Source: Bradyrhizobium lablabi
GTDB lineage: Bacteria > Pseudomonadota > Alphaproteobacteria > Rhizobiales > Xanthobacteraceae
Direction of reading: 5' to 3'
Assembly (NCBI RefSeq): GCF_900141755.1
Contig: NZ_LT670844.1
Location: 558,001 to 622,000, forward strand
Length of the DNA stretch: 64,000 nucleotides
In this document: piece by piece, positions 35,555 to 44,114 of the stretch
Layout: every line of letters starts with the position of its first letter
Position numbering within the stretch: the stretch's first letter is position 1
The notes under the pieces: generated by a model
Databases searched by the model: none
Told to the model about the DNA's origin: nothing
The model's input: only the letters and a program-made list of their open reading frames with translations
Made by a program: the position numbers and the translations under genes

Positions 35555-35570
35555 CATTCCGGACAGGAAT
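35555..35570. promoter_or_regulatory. ATTCC-N5-GGAAT palindrome, copy 4, upstream of the thiolase gene
   Basis: ATTCC-GGACA-GGAAT (35556-35570), 92 bp upstream of the thiolase start codon. That distance equals the one before the CMD gene at 26837 (90 bp) and its remnant (82-84 bp). Confidence 0.55.
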
Positions 35571-35661
35571 AATCCTTATTGCAGAGACCACCCTGCCGGG
35601 TTCGCGATCCCGTACATAGCGTCTAACCGTTCATCCCAACTTCCTTGTCGGAGGCCTTTCC

Positions 35662-36852
35662 ATGATGTCACTGCACTCGGTCGTAATTGCCGAACCGGTT
35701 CGCACCGCCATCGGAACATTCGGCGGCACGTTGAAAGACGTTCCGGCCGTCACGCTTGGGGCGACGGCCATCAGCGGCGCCCTTCAACGGTCTGGACTGC
35801 GGCCGGAGGAGATCGGCACGGTGGTTATGGGGAATGCCGTGCAAGCCGGCAACAAGATGAATCCTGCGCGGCAGGCGGCGATCCACGCTGGACTTCCGGT
35901 TCAAGTCCCCGCGATGAGCGTAAATCGGGTCTGTGGCTCCGGTGCACAGGCGATCGTCTCGGCCGCACAAGAAATCCTGATGGGCTTGGTGGATACGGCG
36001 GTCGCTGGAGGCATGGAGAACATGGACGCCGCCCCGTACCTGCTAGCGCGTGGCCGGTGGGGCCACCGCCTGGGGGACGGGGTCCTCTCTGATAGCGTCC
36101 TGCGCGACGGGCTCAACGATGCCTTCTCGGATGCACATTCGGGTTGGCATACTGAGGATCTGGTCACGAAGTTTCAGATTAGTCGTGCCGCGCAAGACGA
36201 ATGGGCGCTGCGCTCGCATCAGCGCTTCTCCGCCGCGCAGGCAGCAGGGAAATTCGCAGACGAAATCGTGCCGGTTGAAGTTCCTGGCCGGAAAGGAGCG
36301 AAGACATTCATGGTGGACGAGCACAACCGCCCGGACGCCACGCTGGAATCGCTGAGCAAGCTGAAGCCAGTCTTCCGCGAAACCGGGACGATTACCGCGG
36401 GCAACGCCCCAGGGCTGAATACGGCCGCGGCGGCGATGGTGCTGGCGAGCGAAGCTTGGGCGGAAAAGCGGGGCTTGACCCCGATGGCCCGGCTTGCGGC
36501 ATATGGCATCGCTGCAGTCGAGCCGGGCTTCTTCGGCCTCGGGCCGATCCCCGCCGTCAAACAGGCCCTGACGTGCGCCGGCTGGAGTATCGGCGACGTG
36601 GAGCGGATCGAGATCAATGAGGCGTTCGCCGCAATCGCGCTTGCAGTCATGCAGGAGCTCGGACTGCCATCCGACGTCGTCAACGTTGAGGGGGGCGCGA
36701 TCGCCCATGGTCACCCGATCGGTGCGACGGGTGCTGTGCTGACGACCCGTCTTCTGCATTCGATGCGCCGCGACGGACTCAAGAAGGGTGTCGCCACGAT
36801 GTGCATCGGAGGTGGTCAGGGAATCGCCTTAGCGGTTGAAATGGTCAGCTAG
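35662..36852 (+). CDS. Acetyl-CoA C-acetyltransferase (thiolase)
   Basis: A 396-residue thiolase with all catalytic motifs: nucleophile Cys91 in SVNRVCGSGAQAI, NEAFAAIAL, GGAIAHGHPIGATGA (catalytic His) and the C-terminal MCIGGGQGIAL (acid/base Cys). The length is standard. It condenses or cleaves acetyl-CoA/acetoacetyl-CoA or a 3-ketoacyl-CoA. The GGAGG ribosome site is 7 nt before the first of two adjacent ATGs. It stands alone, with copy 4 of the palindrome upstream, so it may share the control of the CMD module. Confidence 0.95.
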   Translation: MMSLHSVVIAEPVRTAIGTFGGTLKDVPAVTLGATAISGALQRSGLRPEEIGTVVMGNAVQAGNKMNPARQAAIHAGLPVQVPAMSVNRVCGSGAQAIVSAAQEILMGLVDTAVAGGMENMDAAPYLLARGRWGHRLGDGVLSDSVLRDGLNDAFSDAHSGWHTEDLVTKFQISRAAQDEWALRSHQRFSAAQAAGKFADEIVPVEVPGRKGAKTFMVDEHNRPDATLESLSKLKPVFRETGTITAGNAPGLNTAAAAMVLASEAWAEKRGLTPMARLAAYGIAAVEPGFFGLGPIPAVKQALTCAGWSIGDVERIEINEAFAAIALAVMQELGLPSDVVNVEGGAIAHGHPIGATGAVLTTRLLHSMRRDGLKKGVATMCIGGGQGIALAVEMVS

Positions 36853-37172
36853 CGCGAAATCGCAGACAATCGTAGTTTGGCGCGAGAAATCGTGGCGCGG
36901 CGTAGCGGGAGCGACTCGAACCCCCGACCGGAGCAATTTTCGTTCTCTTAGCCAGGCAGCGCTGACACTTGGTCAGAGTCAGCTAATGGAAAGAACAATG
37001 CTGTGTCCGAGGATAACGCAGCAAAGCCCACGAAAACCGTTAGATGCAGGCTGTTTCGAGGGCGATTCAACAAGGGCTGGACCGAAACCACCGGTGCAGT
37101 TATATGATCGGGACCATTTGCGAAGCCATTTGCAAAAGTTTCGACAAGAAACGCTGTAATATCCATGACTTA
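36853..37172. other. 320-bp intergenic region before tRNA-Gln
   Basis: No protein gene is seen. On the leftward strand 36905-36935 contains GGGGGTTCGAGTC, which resembles a tRNA T-arm, but neither an acceptor stem nor an anticodon arm can be paired with it. Confidence 0.4.
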
Positions 37173-37246
37173 TGGGGAATGGTGTAACGGTAGCACAACA
37201 GACTCTGACTCTGTTTGTCTAGGTTCGAATCCTAGTTCCCCAGCCA
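37173..37246 (+). tRNA. tRNA-Gln (anticodon CUG)
   Basis: A 74-nt cloverleaf with encoded CCA. The acceptor TGGGGAA pairs with TTCCCCA, the anticodon stem ACAGA/TCTGT is perfect with loop CTCTGAC (anticodon CTG, T at 33), and the T-arm CTAGG-TTCGAAT-CCTAG is perfect. The discriminator is G. It reads the glutamine codon CAG. The following 1.6 kb looks like acquired or decayed DNA, common next to tRNA genes used as integration sites. Confidence 0.95.
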
Positions 37247-38826
37247 ACACCGTAAATAATAGCGATATCAATGACTGAACAGAGAGACTGCGTGCAAACA
37301 TTGGCAATATCGTAACAGTTAGACGCGTGTTACGGGACGGGCAAAGTAGTGCAATCCCCACTCATCTCGTAGCAGTCAAGAGCTCTTTACGATGAACACT
37401 CCGTAGATGGATCGTTCCCAACATAAAATCTTTGATTGCGAGGGAATTTTTTTCGATTCTGTTCGCAAACGCGTGTCTGAATGGTTTAGCGAACGAGGAG
37501 CCAGCGATTGGCCCTCATCAGCATATTGATCGGCAAGCGCGCCACCATCGGCTTTCTCTAATCACATGAGCTATCGTGTTCACTGCGGAAGCCAAACTGA
37601 GTCGCGTGCCCAATGTGACGGACGTGTCCTCAAATCGTAAACGAGTCCTGAAATCCGCGAAAAATAATGATCGAGACTCTCTAGGTAGAATCGCCGATCT
37701 TTTTGCCGCTATGGGAACGATCCTCAAGACCTCCGGCGAGCGATTACACGTCGCGCTCCTATTGGCGCTACTAGTGGCATGCGCGGCGAATTTGATGCTC
37801 GTGTGCTCGTGGCTTTAGTCCGAATTGGACAGTCGCGCATGTCACTGCTTCCTTCGCGCGCATCACAGCTCGCAAAGCCACGTCCGCTTTTGGGGCGCAT
37901 AACGGACTCTATTCGCGCGACGCGGCACGTCCGAAAAGTGGTCAAATTCGAACGTCAGATCCCGCCGATGCAGTGTCTTTTCATCCCCCGACAGCGGACA
38001 ATGGTTTAGCGACCGCGCGAACTCGACTTTCTTGCTCTGGGTTGCGCAAACAAGCTGACTGCCACGGAGCGCCGCCTGCTCACTGCAGTGCAACCGATCA
38101 CAAAGACCTGCACGCGAGGCAGCTTCTTTAGTCCGACGCGGCCTTCGAATCCCCTTCCCCATATCTAGCGTGCCCCCAACCCTAAGAAATGAACCAACCT
38201 CGGGCTGCAGGGCGGAAGCCTCACATTGAGTAATCTCAATGTTCGCAGACCAAAAACACTACCATCACACCAGAAAACATTGCGTTTACGTTGCGTTTTC
38301 GTTGCGCGTTTTTCGAAAAATTCAAAATGCAACAAACTAGTGAGATCAGGCCGTGCGCTGCCGGCAGGGAATTTTTAGCCCAAGATATAGACTCGTCGCA
38401 GACAAAAGCGTGGTCAGGCGGGGTTATCGGAGCTGGTAAAAAATACACCTAATATCTATTCCCTATTTGTGAGTTGCGGCCAGGAAAGCGACTGCAACAG
38501 CAAAGCGAATGTGCTGCCGTGCTCGACGCCATTGATTGAAGGCGGGCTAGGATTCTTCTGTTCAAATCTCTCTTCGACGGCAAGGGCACTACTTTATCCA
38601 AAGTCAAAGTACCGATCTGAGAAATACAAGCGTCGAACAAGGACGTTCGTGGAAATTGTTATGCGTCGTTGTTGTCACTCAACACTAACTCCTGGACCCT
38701 TGGCGCAAGCAACATAAACGACCCCGTTGGCAACCGACCCAGAATTTTGTCAACGCTACTCTTTGCGCCAGAGGAGCGACGACATCTCGATCGATCTACT
38801 TCATGCGGGCGTCAACCAGTGCCTCG
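37247..38826. other. 1.6-kb gene-poor region between tRNA-Gln and the IS element
   Basis: This stretch is lower in GC than the rest of the window and has frequent stops in all frames. Short frames at 37576-37818 (80 codons, hydrophobic C terminus) and 38469-38717 (82 codons) lack clear ribosome sites and family resemblance, so I do not call them genes. No integrase, attachment repeat or toxin-antitoxin pair was found. Confidence 0.55.
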
Positions 38827-38835
38827 GCACAGTGA

Positions 38836-39129
38836 TTATGACTGGTTGATTTTGAGCCAATCTAGGATGGGCAGGTCTTTCGGAGCAACGAGGACCTGGA
38901 TACTTCGGGCGACGCCGGGTTGACGCCGGATGAGACCGTTTCGCTCGAGCGTCACGATCATCTGATGCACCGAGGGCGGGCTGACTTGAAAGTGGCGCTG
39001 CATATCGGTCTCGGCGGGTGGGCGTCTGAACATGTGCGAGTAGGTGTAGATGAAAGCCAGGTACTGACCTTGCTTTTCGGTGAAGCCTTGAGCGCTGAGG
39101 TTGCGAGCGGCGCCTGATTTTTGATTCAT
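38836..39129 (-). CDS. LexA/MarR-like winged-helix protein carried by the IS element
   Basis: A 97-residue DNA-binding protein. FTEKQGQYLAFIYTYSHMF is followed by a helix-turn-helix (PAETDMQRHFQVSPPSVHQM) and the wing (LERNGLIRRQPG), which matches the LexA-type DNA-binding domain fold without any protease domain. Start assignment between the ATG at 39129 and a TTG at 39156 is uncertain. Its stop codon lies in the left inverted repeat. It is probably a repressor of the divergent transposase. Confidence 0.8.
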   Translation of the reverse strand: MNQKSGAARNLSAQGFTEKQGQYLAFIYTYSHMFRRPPAETDMQRHFQVSPPSVHQMIVTLERNGLIRRQPGVARSIQVLVAPKDLPILDWLKINQS

Positions 39130-39166
39130 TTGTCGATTCGTCCGGTCCTCCGACAAGGAGGTCGAG

Positions 39167-40289
39167 ATGAATGTACGTTATCGGGTCGAATTGAGCCAAG
39201 CCGAACGCTGTGAACTCACCGCGATGTTGAGCAAAGGCAAACGAGCCGCCCGTAAACTCAAGCGCGCCCAGATATTCCTGGCAGCCGATGCTGGCCGCAG
39301 CGATGAAGAGATCGCCCGCGCGGTGGCGGTGGGCGGTTCCACCGTGTACCGGACCAAGCGGCGCTTCGTGGAAGGCAATCTGGAACAGGCACTGAGCGAG
39401 GATCCGCGTCCTGGGGCGGAGCGCAAGCTCACCGGCAAGGAAGAAGCCTTGCTGGTGGCAACGGCTTGCGCAGACCCTCCCGAGGGTCGCGCCCGCTGGA
39501 CGCTGAAACTGCTGGCCGACGCCATGGTCAAGCTCACCGGGCATGAGAGCCTGTCGGGGCGAGACGGTGCGCCGGCGGCTGGCCGAAAACGGTCTCAAGC
39601 CCTGGCGCAAGGATATGTGGTGCATTCCCCGGGTCGACGGCGAATATGTCGCCCGCATGGAAGACGTGCTCGACCTCTATGCCCAAGCGCCGGATCCCGC
39701 GCGGCCCGTGGTCTGCTTCGACGAGAGCCCGGTCCAGCTGATCGGCGAGGTGCGCCAGCCGATCCCGGCTCAACCGGGGCAACTGGAACGTTACGATTGC
39801 GAGTACCGTCGCAACGGCACCGTCAATCTCTTCGTCTGCGTCGACGTGCATCGGCCTTGGCGCGAGGTTAAGGTCACCGAGCGGCGGGCGGCAGAAGACT
39901 ACGCCCAATGCATGCGCGAACTCGTCGATGTCCATTATCCCGATGCCGCGTGCATCCGAGTCGTGCAGGACAACCTGTCGACCCACTCGGCCGGTGCCCT
40001 CTATGAGGCATTCGCACCCGCCGAAGCCCGGCGAATTCTGCGCCGCCTGGAGTTCCACTACACCCCCAAGCATGCCAGCTGGCTCAACATGGTCGAGATT
40101 GAGATCGGTGTGCTCCGTGGCCAGTGCCTGGATCGCAGAATCGACGACTCCAAGCGCCTCATCAGCGAAATCGCCGCATGGGAGAAACAACGGAACACCG
40201 CCGGCGCAGGCATCAAATGGATGTTCACAACCGAAAAAGCCCGCGCCAAAATGGGCCGCGCCTATCCCGTCACGTCCAAAGAGTCATAA
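39167..40289 (+). pseudogene. IS630-family transposase, frameshifted
   Basis: The first frame (39167 on, helix-turn-helix with ARKLKRAQIFLAADAG, VGGSTVYRTKRRFVEG) and the second frame (ending 40289) together make one IS630 transposase of about 370 residues. They are joined by one extra G in the run of four at 39556-39559: LTGHESLS continues as ETVRRRLAENGLKPW after the shift. The DDE residues lie in the second frame (VVCFDES, VVQDN, LNMVEIE). AAGGAGG stands ahead of the first ATG. It is either inactivated or uses +1 frameshifting; the single indel suggests recent inactivation. Confidence 0.85.
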
Positions 40290-40351
40290 ACACTGTGCAG
40301 AGATACCTGCCCCGAGCGGCCCCGTCGCGTGTCTCGCGGTGAAGCCAGTCG

Positions 40352-40388
40352 GAAAGCCGGATGCCGGAAATCGGCTCGTCCGGTTTCC
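40352..40388 (+). ncRNA. Group II intron domain V-like hairpin (remnant)
   Basis: An 8-bp lower stem (AAGCCGGA with TCCGGTTT) contains the AGC catalytic triad with its G paired to T as a wobble, as in domain V. The upper stem GCCG/CGGC is capped by a GAAA-containing loop, and a short bulge joins the two. The 34-nt architecture fits domain V, but the upper helix is imperfect. No reverse transcriptase gene lies upstream, where the IS630 element sits instead. The rest of the 375-bp gap before the binding-protein gene shows only that gene's leader. Confidence 0.45.
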
Positions 40389-40673
40389 GAAATGGGTGAG
40401 TCCCACTGGCCTATTGCGCTCGCATCAGGTGCGCCGCGCCCGCTGCAGCAAAGTCAGCTTGGCCACTTTGACAGGGTGCGTCTGATACCGCGCTTGTCTC
40501 GCTGCATCGCAACACGGAAAATGAGACTGACGTTCAAGCAACCGGGCATCTTAACCGCCGCTCGGTGCGCACTATCGCTCCCCGCGGAAGCGCCGGAGCG
40601 GACTCCGAGCGAGTTTCAATTCGGTGCAAACCTTCGCGCAGCAGACGTCAAAAAAGCGAATGGGAGGAGTTCT

Positions 40674-41924
40674 ATGTTGAAAGGCAGTTTGTGTCTTGCC
40701 GCGCTGGCAGGCCTGTTTATGTCGGGCTCGGCTTTCGCCCAGGAGAAAATCAAGGTTGGTGTCACGGCGACGCTGGAGGGCACCTACACGGTGCTCGGCG
40801 AGGATGGCATCCGCGGCTTTCAGACCGCATTGAACAAACTCGGCACCAAGGTAGGCGACAAGCAACTCGACTTTGTCATCGCCTCCACCGACGCGACGCC
40901 GGATTCCGCGGTGCGCGCGGTCCGCAAACTGATCGAGCAGGACAAGGTACAGGTCCTGCTTTCGCCGCTGTCGGGCGACGAAGGCATCGCGGTCAAGAAT
41001 TTCGCCAAGACCCACCCCGAACTAACATTCGTCAACGCCGCGTCGGGCGCGCAGGAAACCACTTATGTCGATCCGGCGCCCAACTTCTTCCGCTACAACA
41101 TGGACGGCGCCCAGTGGCAGGTCGGCCTGGGCAAATATGCCTATGACACCAAGGGCTATCGCAAGATCGCCACGGTCGGCGAGGACTACTCCTTCATTTA
41201 TACGCAAGTTTTCGGGCTTGTGCTCGAATTCTGCGGTGCCGGCGGTCAGGTTACCAGCCGGCAATGGGTCCCGCTCGGAACCAACGATTTTGCTTCCGTC
41301 ATCGCCGCGCTGCCCGACGACGTCGACGCGATTTATCTGGGGCTTGGCGGGGCGGACGCCGTCAACTTCCTCAATCAATACCAGCAGTCGGGCGGCAAGG
41401 CGCATCTGCTCGGCGGCTCGATCATGGTCGACCAGACCATCCTATCGGCCAAGGGCAATGCCAAGAACGCGCTGATCGGCACGGTCGCCGCCTCTGGGCA
41501 GGCCGACACCTGGGAGGATCCCGGCTGGCAGACCTTCGTGAAAGACTATCAGGCCGCTTTCCCTCCGGAGAAGCGTTTCCCGAGCCCGTCCTTGCTTGCG
41601 ACCAATTATTATAACTCGACGTCGGCGCTGATCCTGGGCCTGAGGAAAGTCAACGGCGACCTCAGCGACAATCAGTCCAAGCTAAAGGCTGCGCTGGCTT
41701 CAATTGAGCTCGATGCGCCCAATGGGAAAATCAAGCTCGATTCCAACCGTCAGGCGATCGGCACCAATTTCGTCACCGAAGTCGTCGACGACGGCAAGGG
41801 CGCCCTGTTCAGCAAGGTCGTGAAGGTCATACCGAACGTCAACCAGACGCTCGGCTACGACCCGGCGGTATTCGCCAAGATAGGCCTGCCTGGCCGCACG
41901 GTTCCCGAGTGCAAGAAGTACTGA
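40674..41924 (+). CDS. Periplasmic substrate-binding protein of the second Liv-type transporter
   Basis: A 416-residue protein with a signal peptide (1-22, ending SAFAQ) and a Peripla_BP_6 fold (KIKVGVTATLEGTYTVLGEDG, LLSPLSGDEGIAVKNFAKTH, GEDYSFIYTQVFG, ATNYYNSTSALI). GGGAGGAG precedes the ATG at 40674; the open frame upstream is intergenic. It is followed by a strong hairpin and then the AraC gene and the permease genes. It probably sets the substrate of the LivHMGF-like system encoded from 43102; no aromatic-acid pocket can be proven from sequence alone. Confidence 0.92.
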   Translation: MLKGSLCLAALAGLFMSGSAFAQEKIKVGVTATLEGTYTVLGEDGIRGFQTALNKLGTKVGDKQLDFVIASTDATPDSAVRAVRKLIEQDKVQVLLSPLSGDEGIAVKNFAKTHPELTFVNAASGAQETTYVDPAPNFFRYNMDGAQWQVGLGKYAYDTKGYRKIATVGEDYSFIYTQVFGLVLEFCGAGGQVTSRQWVPLGTNDFASVIAALPDDVDAIYLGLGGADAVNFLNQYQQSGGKAHLLGGSIMVDQTILSAKGNAKNALIGTVAASGQADTWEDPGWQTFVKDYQAAFPPEKRFPSPSLLATNYYNSTSALILGLRKVNGDLSDNQSKLKAALASIELDAPNGKIKLDSNRQAIGTNFVTEVVDDGKGALFSKVVKVIPNVNQTLGYDPAVFAKIGLPGRTVPECKKY

Positions 41925-41933
41925 AACAAACCA

Positions 41934-41962
41934 GGCGGCCGGCGCCCTCGGGACCGGCCGCC
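41934..41962 (+). terminator. Hairpin after the second binding-protein gene
   Basis: GGCGGCCGG-N11-CCGGCCGCC has perfect 9-bp arms, starting 10 bp after the stop codon. A partial terminator here would give high expression of the binding protein relative to the downstream genes, the usual pattern for ABC importers. Confidence 0.6.
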
Positions 41963-42071
41963 TCTCCTCCAAATGCCGGAGTTCGGGCGGCGCCCGAACG
42001 CGCTCTTGCATTCTCCTCGCGGATGATCAACCTTATAAAAAACAATAAGACACAATTCGCGGGAGGAATGC

Positions 42072-42887
42072 ATGAGCCGGGCTCTTGCCGTCTTTCACGG
42101 CCATTTCGGCCGCGCGATGGTCTATCAGCTCAATCGTCCCTTCAATGTGCACGCGCATCGCGAAGGGCATTTGATCTTCCATATTGGCGGCACGCCCGGC
42201 TGCGTGGAAGTGCTCGAGCAGCCGCAGTCGGTGCGCGAGGACACCGTCGTTGCGGTCAATCCCTGGGAGCCGCACAATTTCCTGCCGAAAGATCTGGCAG
42301 ACGGGGCGCTCTTCCTTGTTCTCTACGTCAACGCCGAGTGGTTCGCGGGAGTCCGTGGCCTGCGTTTCGGGTGCACGACATTCGGGCGCACCGCGACCTT
42401 GGACCGCAATGTCCGGCAGGCGGCGGCGATGATTTGCGGCGCTCCCTCGCTCAAGAGTCTCGACGGAGAGCTGCGCAACCTGATCGACGCTTGTCACGAA
42501 GAGAGCTGGCGTCAGGCCGACGCCGCGCCGGACGGTCGTGCCGGCACGGCAGTCACCGACTTTCGCGTGCGCAAATCGATCAGGCTTTTGGACGAATGCG
42601 CGGGCGCCGAGATCGAGTTCGATGCGATCGCCCGCGAGGCGGGGCTTTCGCGCCCGCATTTCTACAAACTTTTCCGCACCCAGACCGGCGTCACGCCGCA
42701 CCTCTATGTCAACACGCTTCTGATGGAAAAGGCGCTGGACTCGCTGGTGGCAACCGAAGCGTCGATCGCCGACATCGGCTTCGATCTCGGCTTTTCGTCG
42801 CAGAGCGCGTTCACGCACTTCTTCGCCGGCAATGTCGGCATGGCGCCGACCGACTATCGGCGCGCCGCAAAAGTCCTGCGGGCCTGA
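42072..42887 (+). CDS. AraC-family regulator of the catabolic cluster
   Basis: A 271-residue protein. The N-terminal AraC-binding cupin (about 15-90: NVHAHREGHLIFHIGG, NPWEPHNFLP) is followed by two helix-turn-helix units (about 170-268: FDAIAREAGLSRPHFYKLFR, IADIGFDLGFSSQSAFTHFF). GGGAGG lies just before the ATG. The gene sits between the binding protein and the 18-gene run, so it is the most likely activator of that run, with a pathway compound as effector. Confidence 0.92.
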   Translation: MSRALAVFHGHFGRAMVYQLNRPFNVHAHREGHLIFHIGGTPGCVEVLEQPQSVREDTVVAVNPWEPHNFLPKDLADGALFLVLYVNAEWFAGVRGLRFGCTTFGRTATLDRNVRQAAAMICGAPSLKSLDGELRNLIDACHEESWRQADAAPDGRAGTAVTDFRVRKSIRLLDECAGAEIEFDAIAREAGLSRPHFYKLFRTQTGVTPHLYVNTLLMEKALDSLVATEASIADIGFDLGFSSQSAFTHFFAGNVGMAPTDYRRAAKVLRA

Positions 42888-43101
42888 CCGACCGAGCCGG
42901 CGCGCGAAAGAATACTGACGATCAAGTCATGGCCGCGCAGGCCGATAGAATGACGGCGGACGCCGACGGCGAACGACCGTCGCGCCGGGGGAGGACAAGG
43001 GCCGACATGGCCTCGAACGTTTCAGCCAATCGTCGCGAACCGGCTGGCGCAGGCCGGTCTCCTGCTTGCGCCCCGGCACTGACAGACCGCGGGTGGCGCT
43101 G

Positions 43102-44112
43102 ATGACAAAATTCGTCGAGCGCCATCCGTTGTGGGCCTTCATCATTCTGATCGCGGTCGCGGCGGCGCTGTGGTTGATTTTCGCGACCTGGCCGCAAGGT
43201 CTGGAGGACGTCTTCGGCAGGAAGAAGGTGTTTCTGAGCGCGGTTTTCAACGGCATCACGCTCGGCGGCCTGTATTTCCTGGTGGCGAGCGGTTTCACCC
43301 TCATCTTCGGGCTGATGCGCAACGTCAATCTCGCGCACGGCTCGCTTTATCTGTTCGGCGGCTATATCGGCTATGCGGTCAGCGTCGCGACCGGATCCTG
43401 GCTACTGAGCTTCGTCGCCGCCTTCATCGTCGTCGCGCTGGTCGGCGTCGCCATGCAGTTCCTCGTGTTTCGCCGCATCGAGGGTCAGGACCTGCGCCAG
43501 ACCATGGTGACAATCGGGCTGTCGATTGTGTTTGCCGACCTCATGCTGTGGGCCTTCGGCGGCGACTTCTACCAGATCCAGACGCCGCGCGCGCTGGTTG
43601 GCCCAATCGAATTGCCGTTCGTCACTGCGGTGAAGTCATCGGGCGAGGCGGTCTATCTGCAATACCCGATGGTGCGCCTCGTCATCTTCGCTGCCGCCGT
43701 CGTTATCGGCGTTGCCATGTGGCTCGCCCTCAACCGCACGCGCGTCGGCATGATCGTGCGTGCCGGCGTCAATGATCGCGACATTCTGGCGGCGATGGGC
43801 GTGCGCATTCAGCTGGTGTTCGTGCTCGTCTTCGCGCTTGGCGCCGGTCTTGCGGGCATAGCCGGCGTCGTCGGCGCCACGTTTCAGTCGATCTCGCCCG
43901 GCGAAGACATCCGTTTCCTGCTTGCTTCCCTCGTCGTCGTCATCATCGGCGGCATGGGATCGATCCCGGGGGCTGCGCTCGGTGCGCTTATCGTCGGCCT
44001 CGCCGAGCAACTCGGCTCCGTTTACATTCCGACGTACGCGATCGTAGTGACGTTTCTGATCATGGTGCTCGTGCTGGCCGTTCGGCCGCAGGGCCTGCTG
44101 GCGGGCCGCTAG
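43102..44112 (+). CDS. LivH-type ABC permease of the catabolic cluster
   Basis: A 336-residue polytopic protein with an extra N-terminal helix. The LivH motif GFTLIFGLMRNVNLAHGSLYLFGG (cited in part: GLMRNVNLAHGS) lies near residue 76, and SLVVVIIGGMGSIPGAALGA near 280. The ATG at 43102 begins a normal cytoplasmic N terminus. The LivM gene starts 2 bp after its stop, so the pair is coupled. Confidence 0.9.
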   Translation: MTKFVERHPLWAFIILIAVAAALWLIFATWPQGLEDVFGRKKVFLSAVFNGITLGGLYFLVASGFTLIFGLMRNVNLAHGSLYLFGGYIGYAVSVATGSWLLSFVAAFIVVALVGVAMQFLVFRRIEGQDLRQTMVTIGLSIVFADLMLWAFGGDFYQIQTPRALVGPIELPFVTAVKSSGEAVYLQYPMVRLVIFAAAVVIGVAMWLALNRTRVGMIVRAGVNDRDILAAMGVRIQLVFVLVFALGAGLAGIAGVVGATFQSISPGEDIRFLLASLVVVIIGGMGSIPGAALGALIVGLAEQLGSVYIPTYAIVVTFLIMVLVLAVRPQGLLAGR

Positions 44113-44114
44113 CC

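Larger units (their letters stand above)
38827..40298 (+). mobile_element. IS630-family insertion sequence with divergent winged-helix gene
   Basis: A 1472-bp element. The left end GCACAGTGATTATGACT (38827-38843) and the reverse complement of the right end (40282-40298) match at 16 of 17 positions. Inside are a leftward winged-helix gene and a rightward transposase gene, divergent from a 37-bp middle. Both stop codons lie within the inverted repeats. The TA duplication expected for IS630 elements is not visible directly next to these repeats, so the true tips could differ by a few bases. Confidence 0.8.

Noticed and set aside
36905..36965. Possible leftward tRNA remnant with GGGGGTTCGAGTC
   Set aside because: Only a T-loop-like string is present; the T-stem has a mismatch and neither anticodon arm nor acceptor stem can be formed.
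37170..37361. 63-codon leftward frame ending in a peptide resembling GELGFEPRQTE
   Set aside because: This is the well-known artefact of translating a tRNA antisense; the locus is tRNA-Gln.
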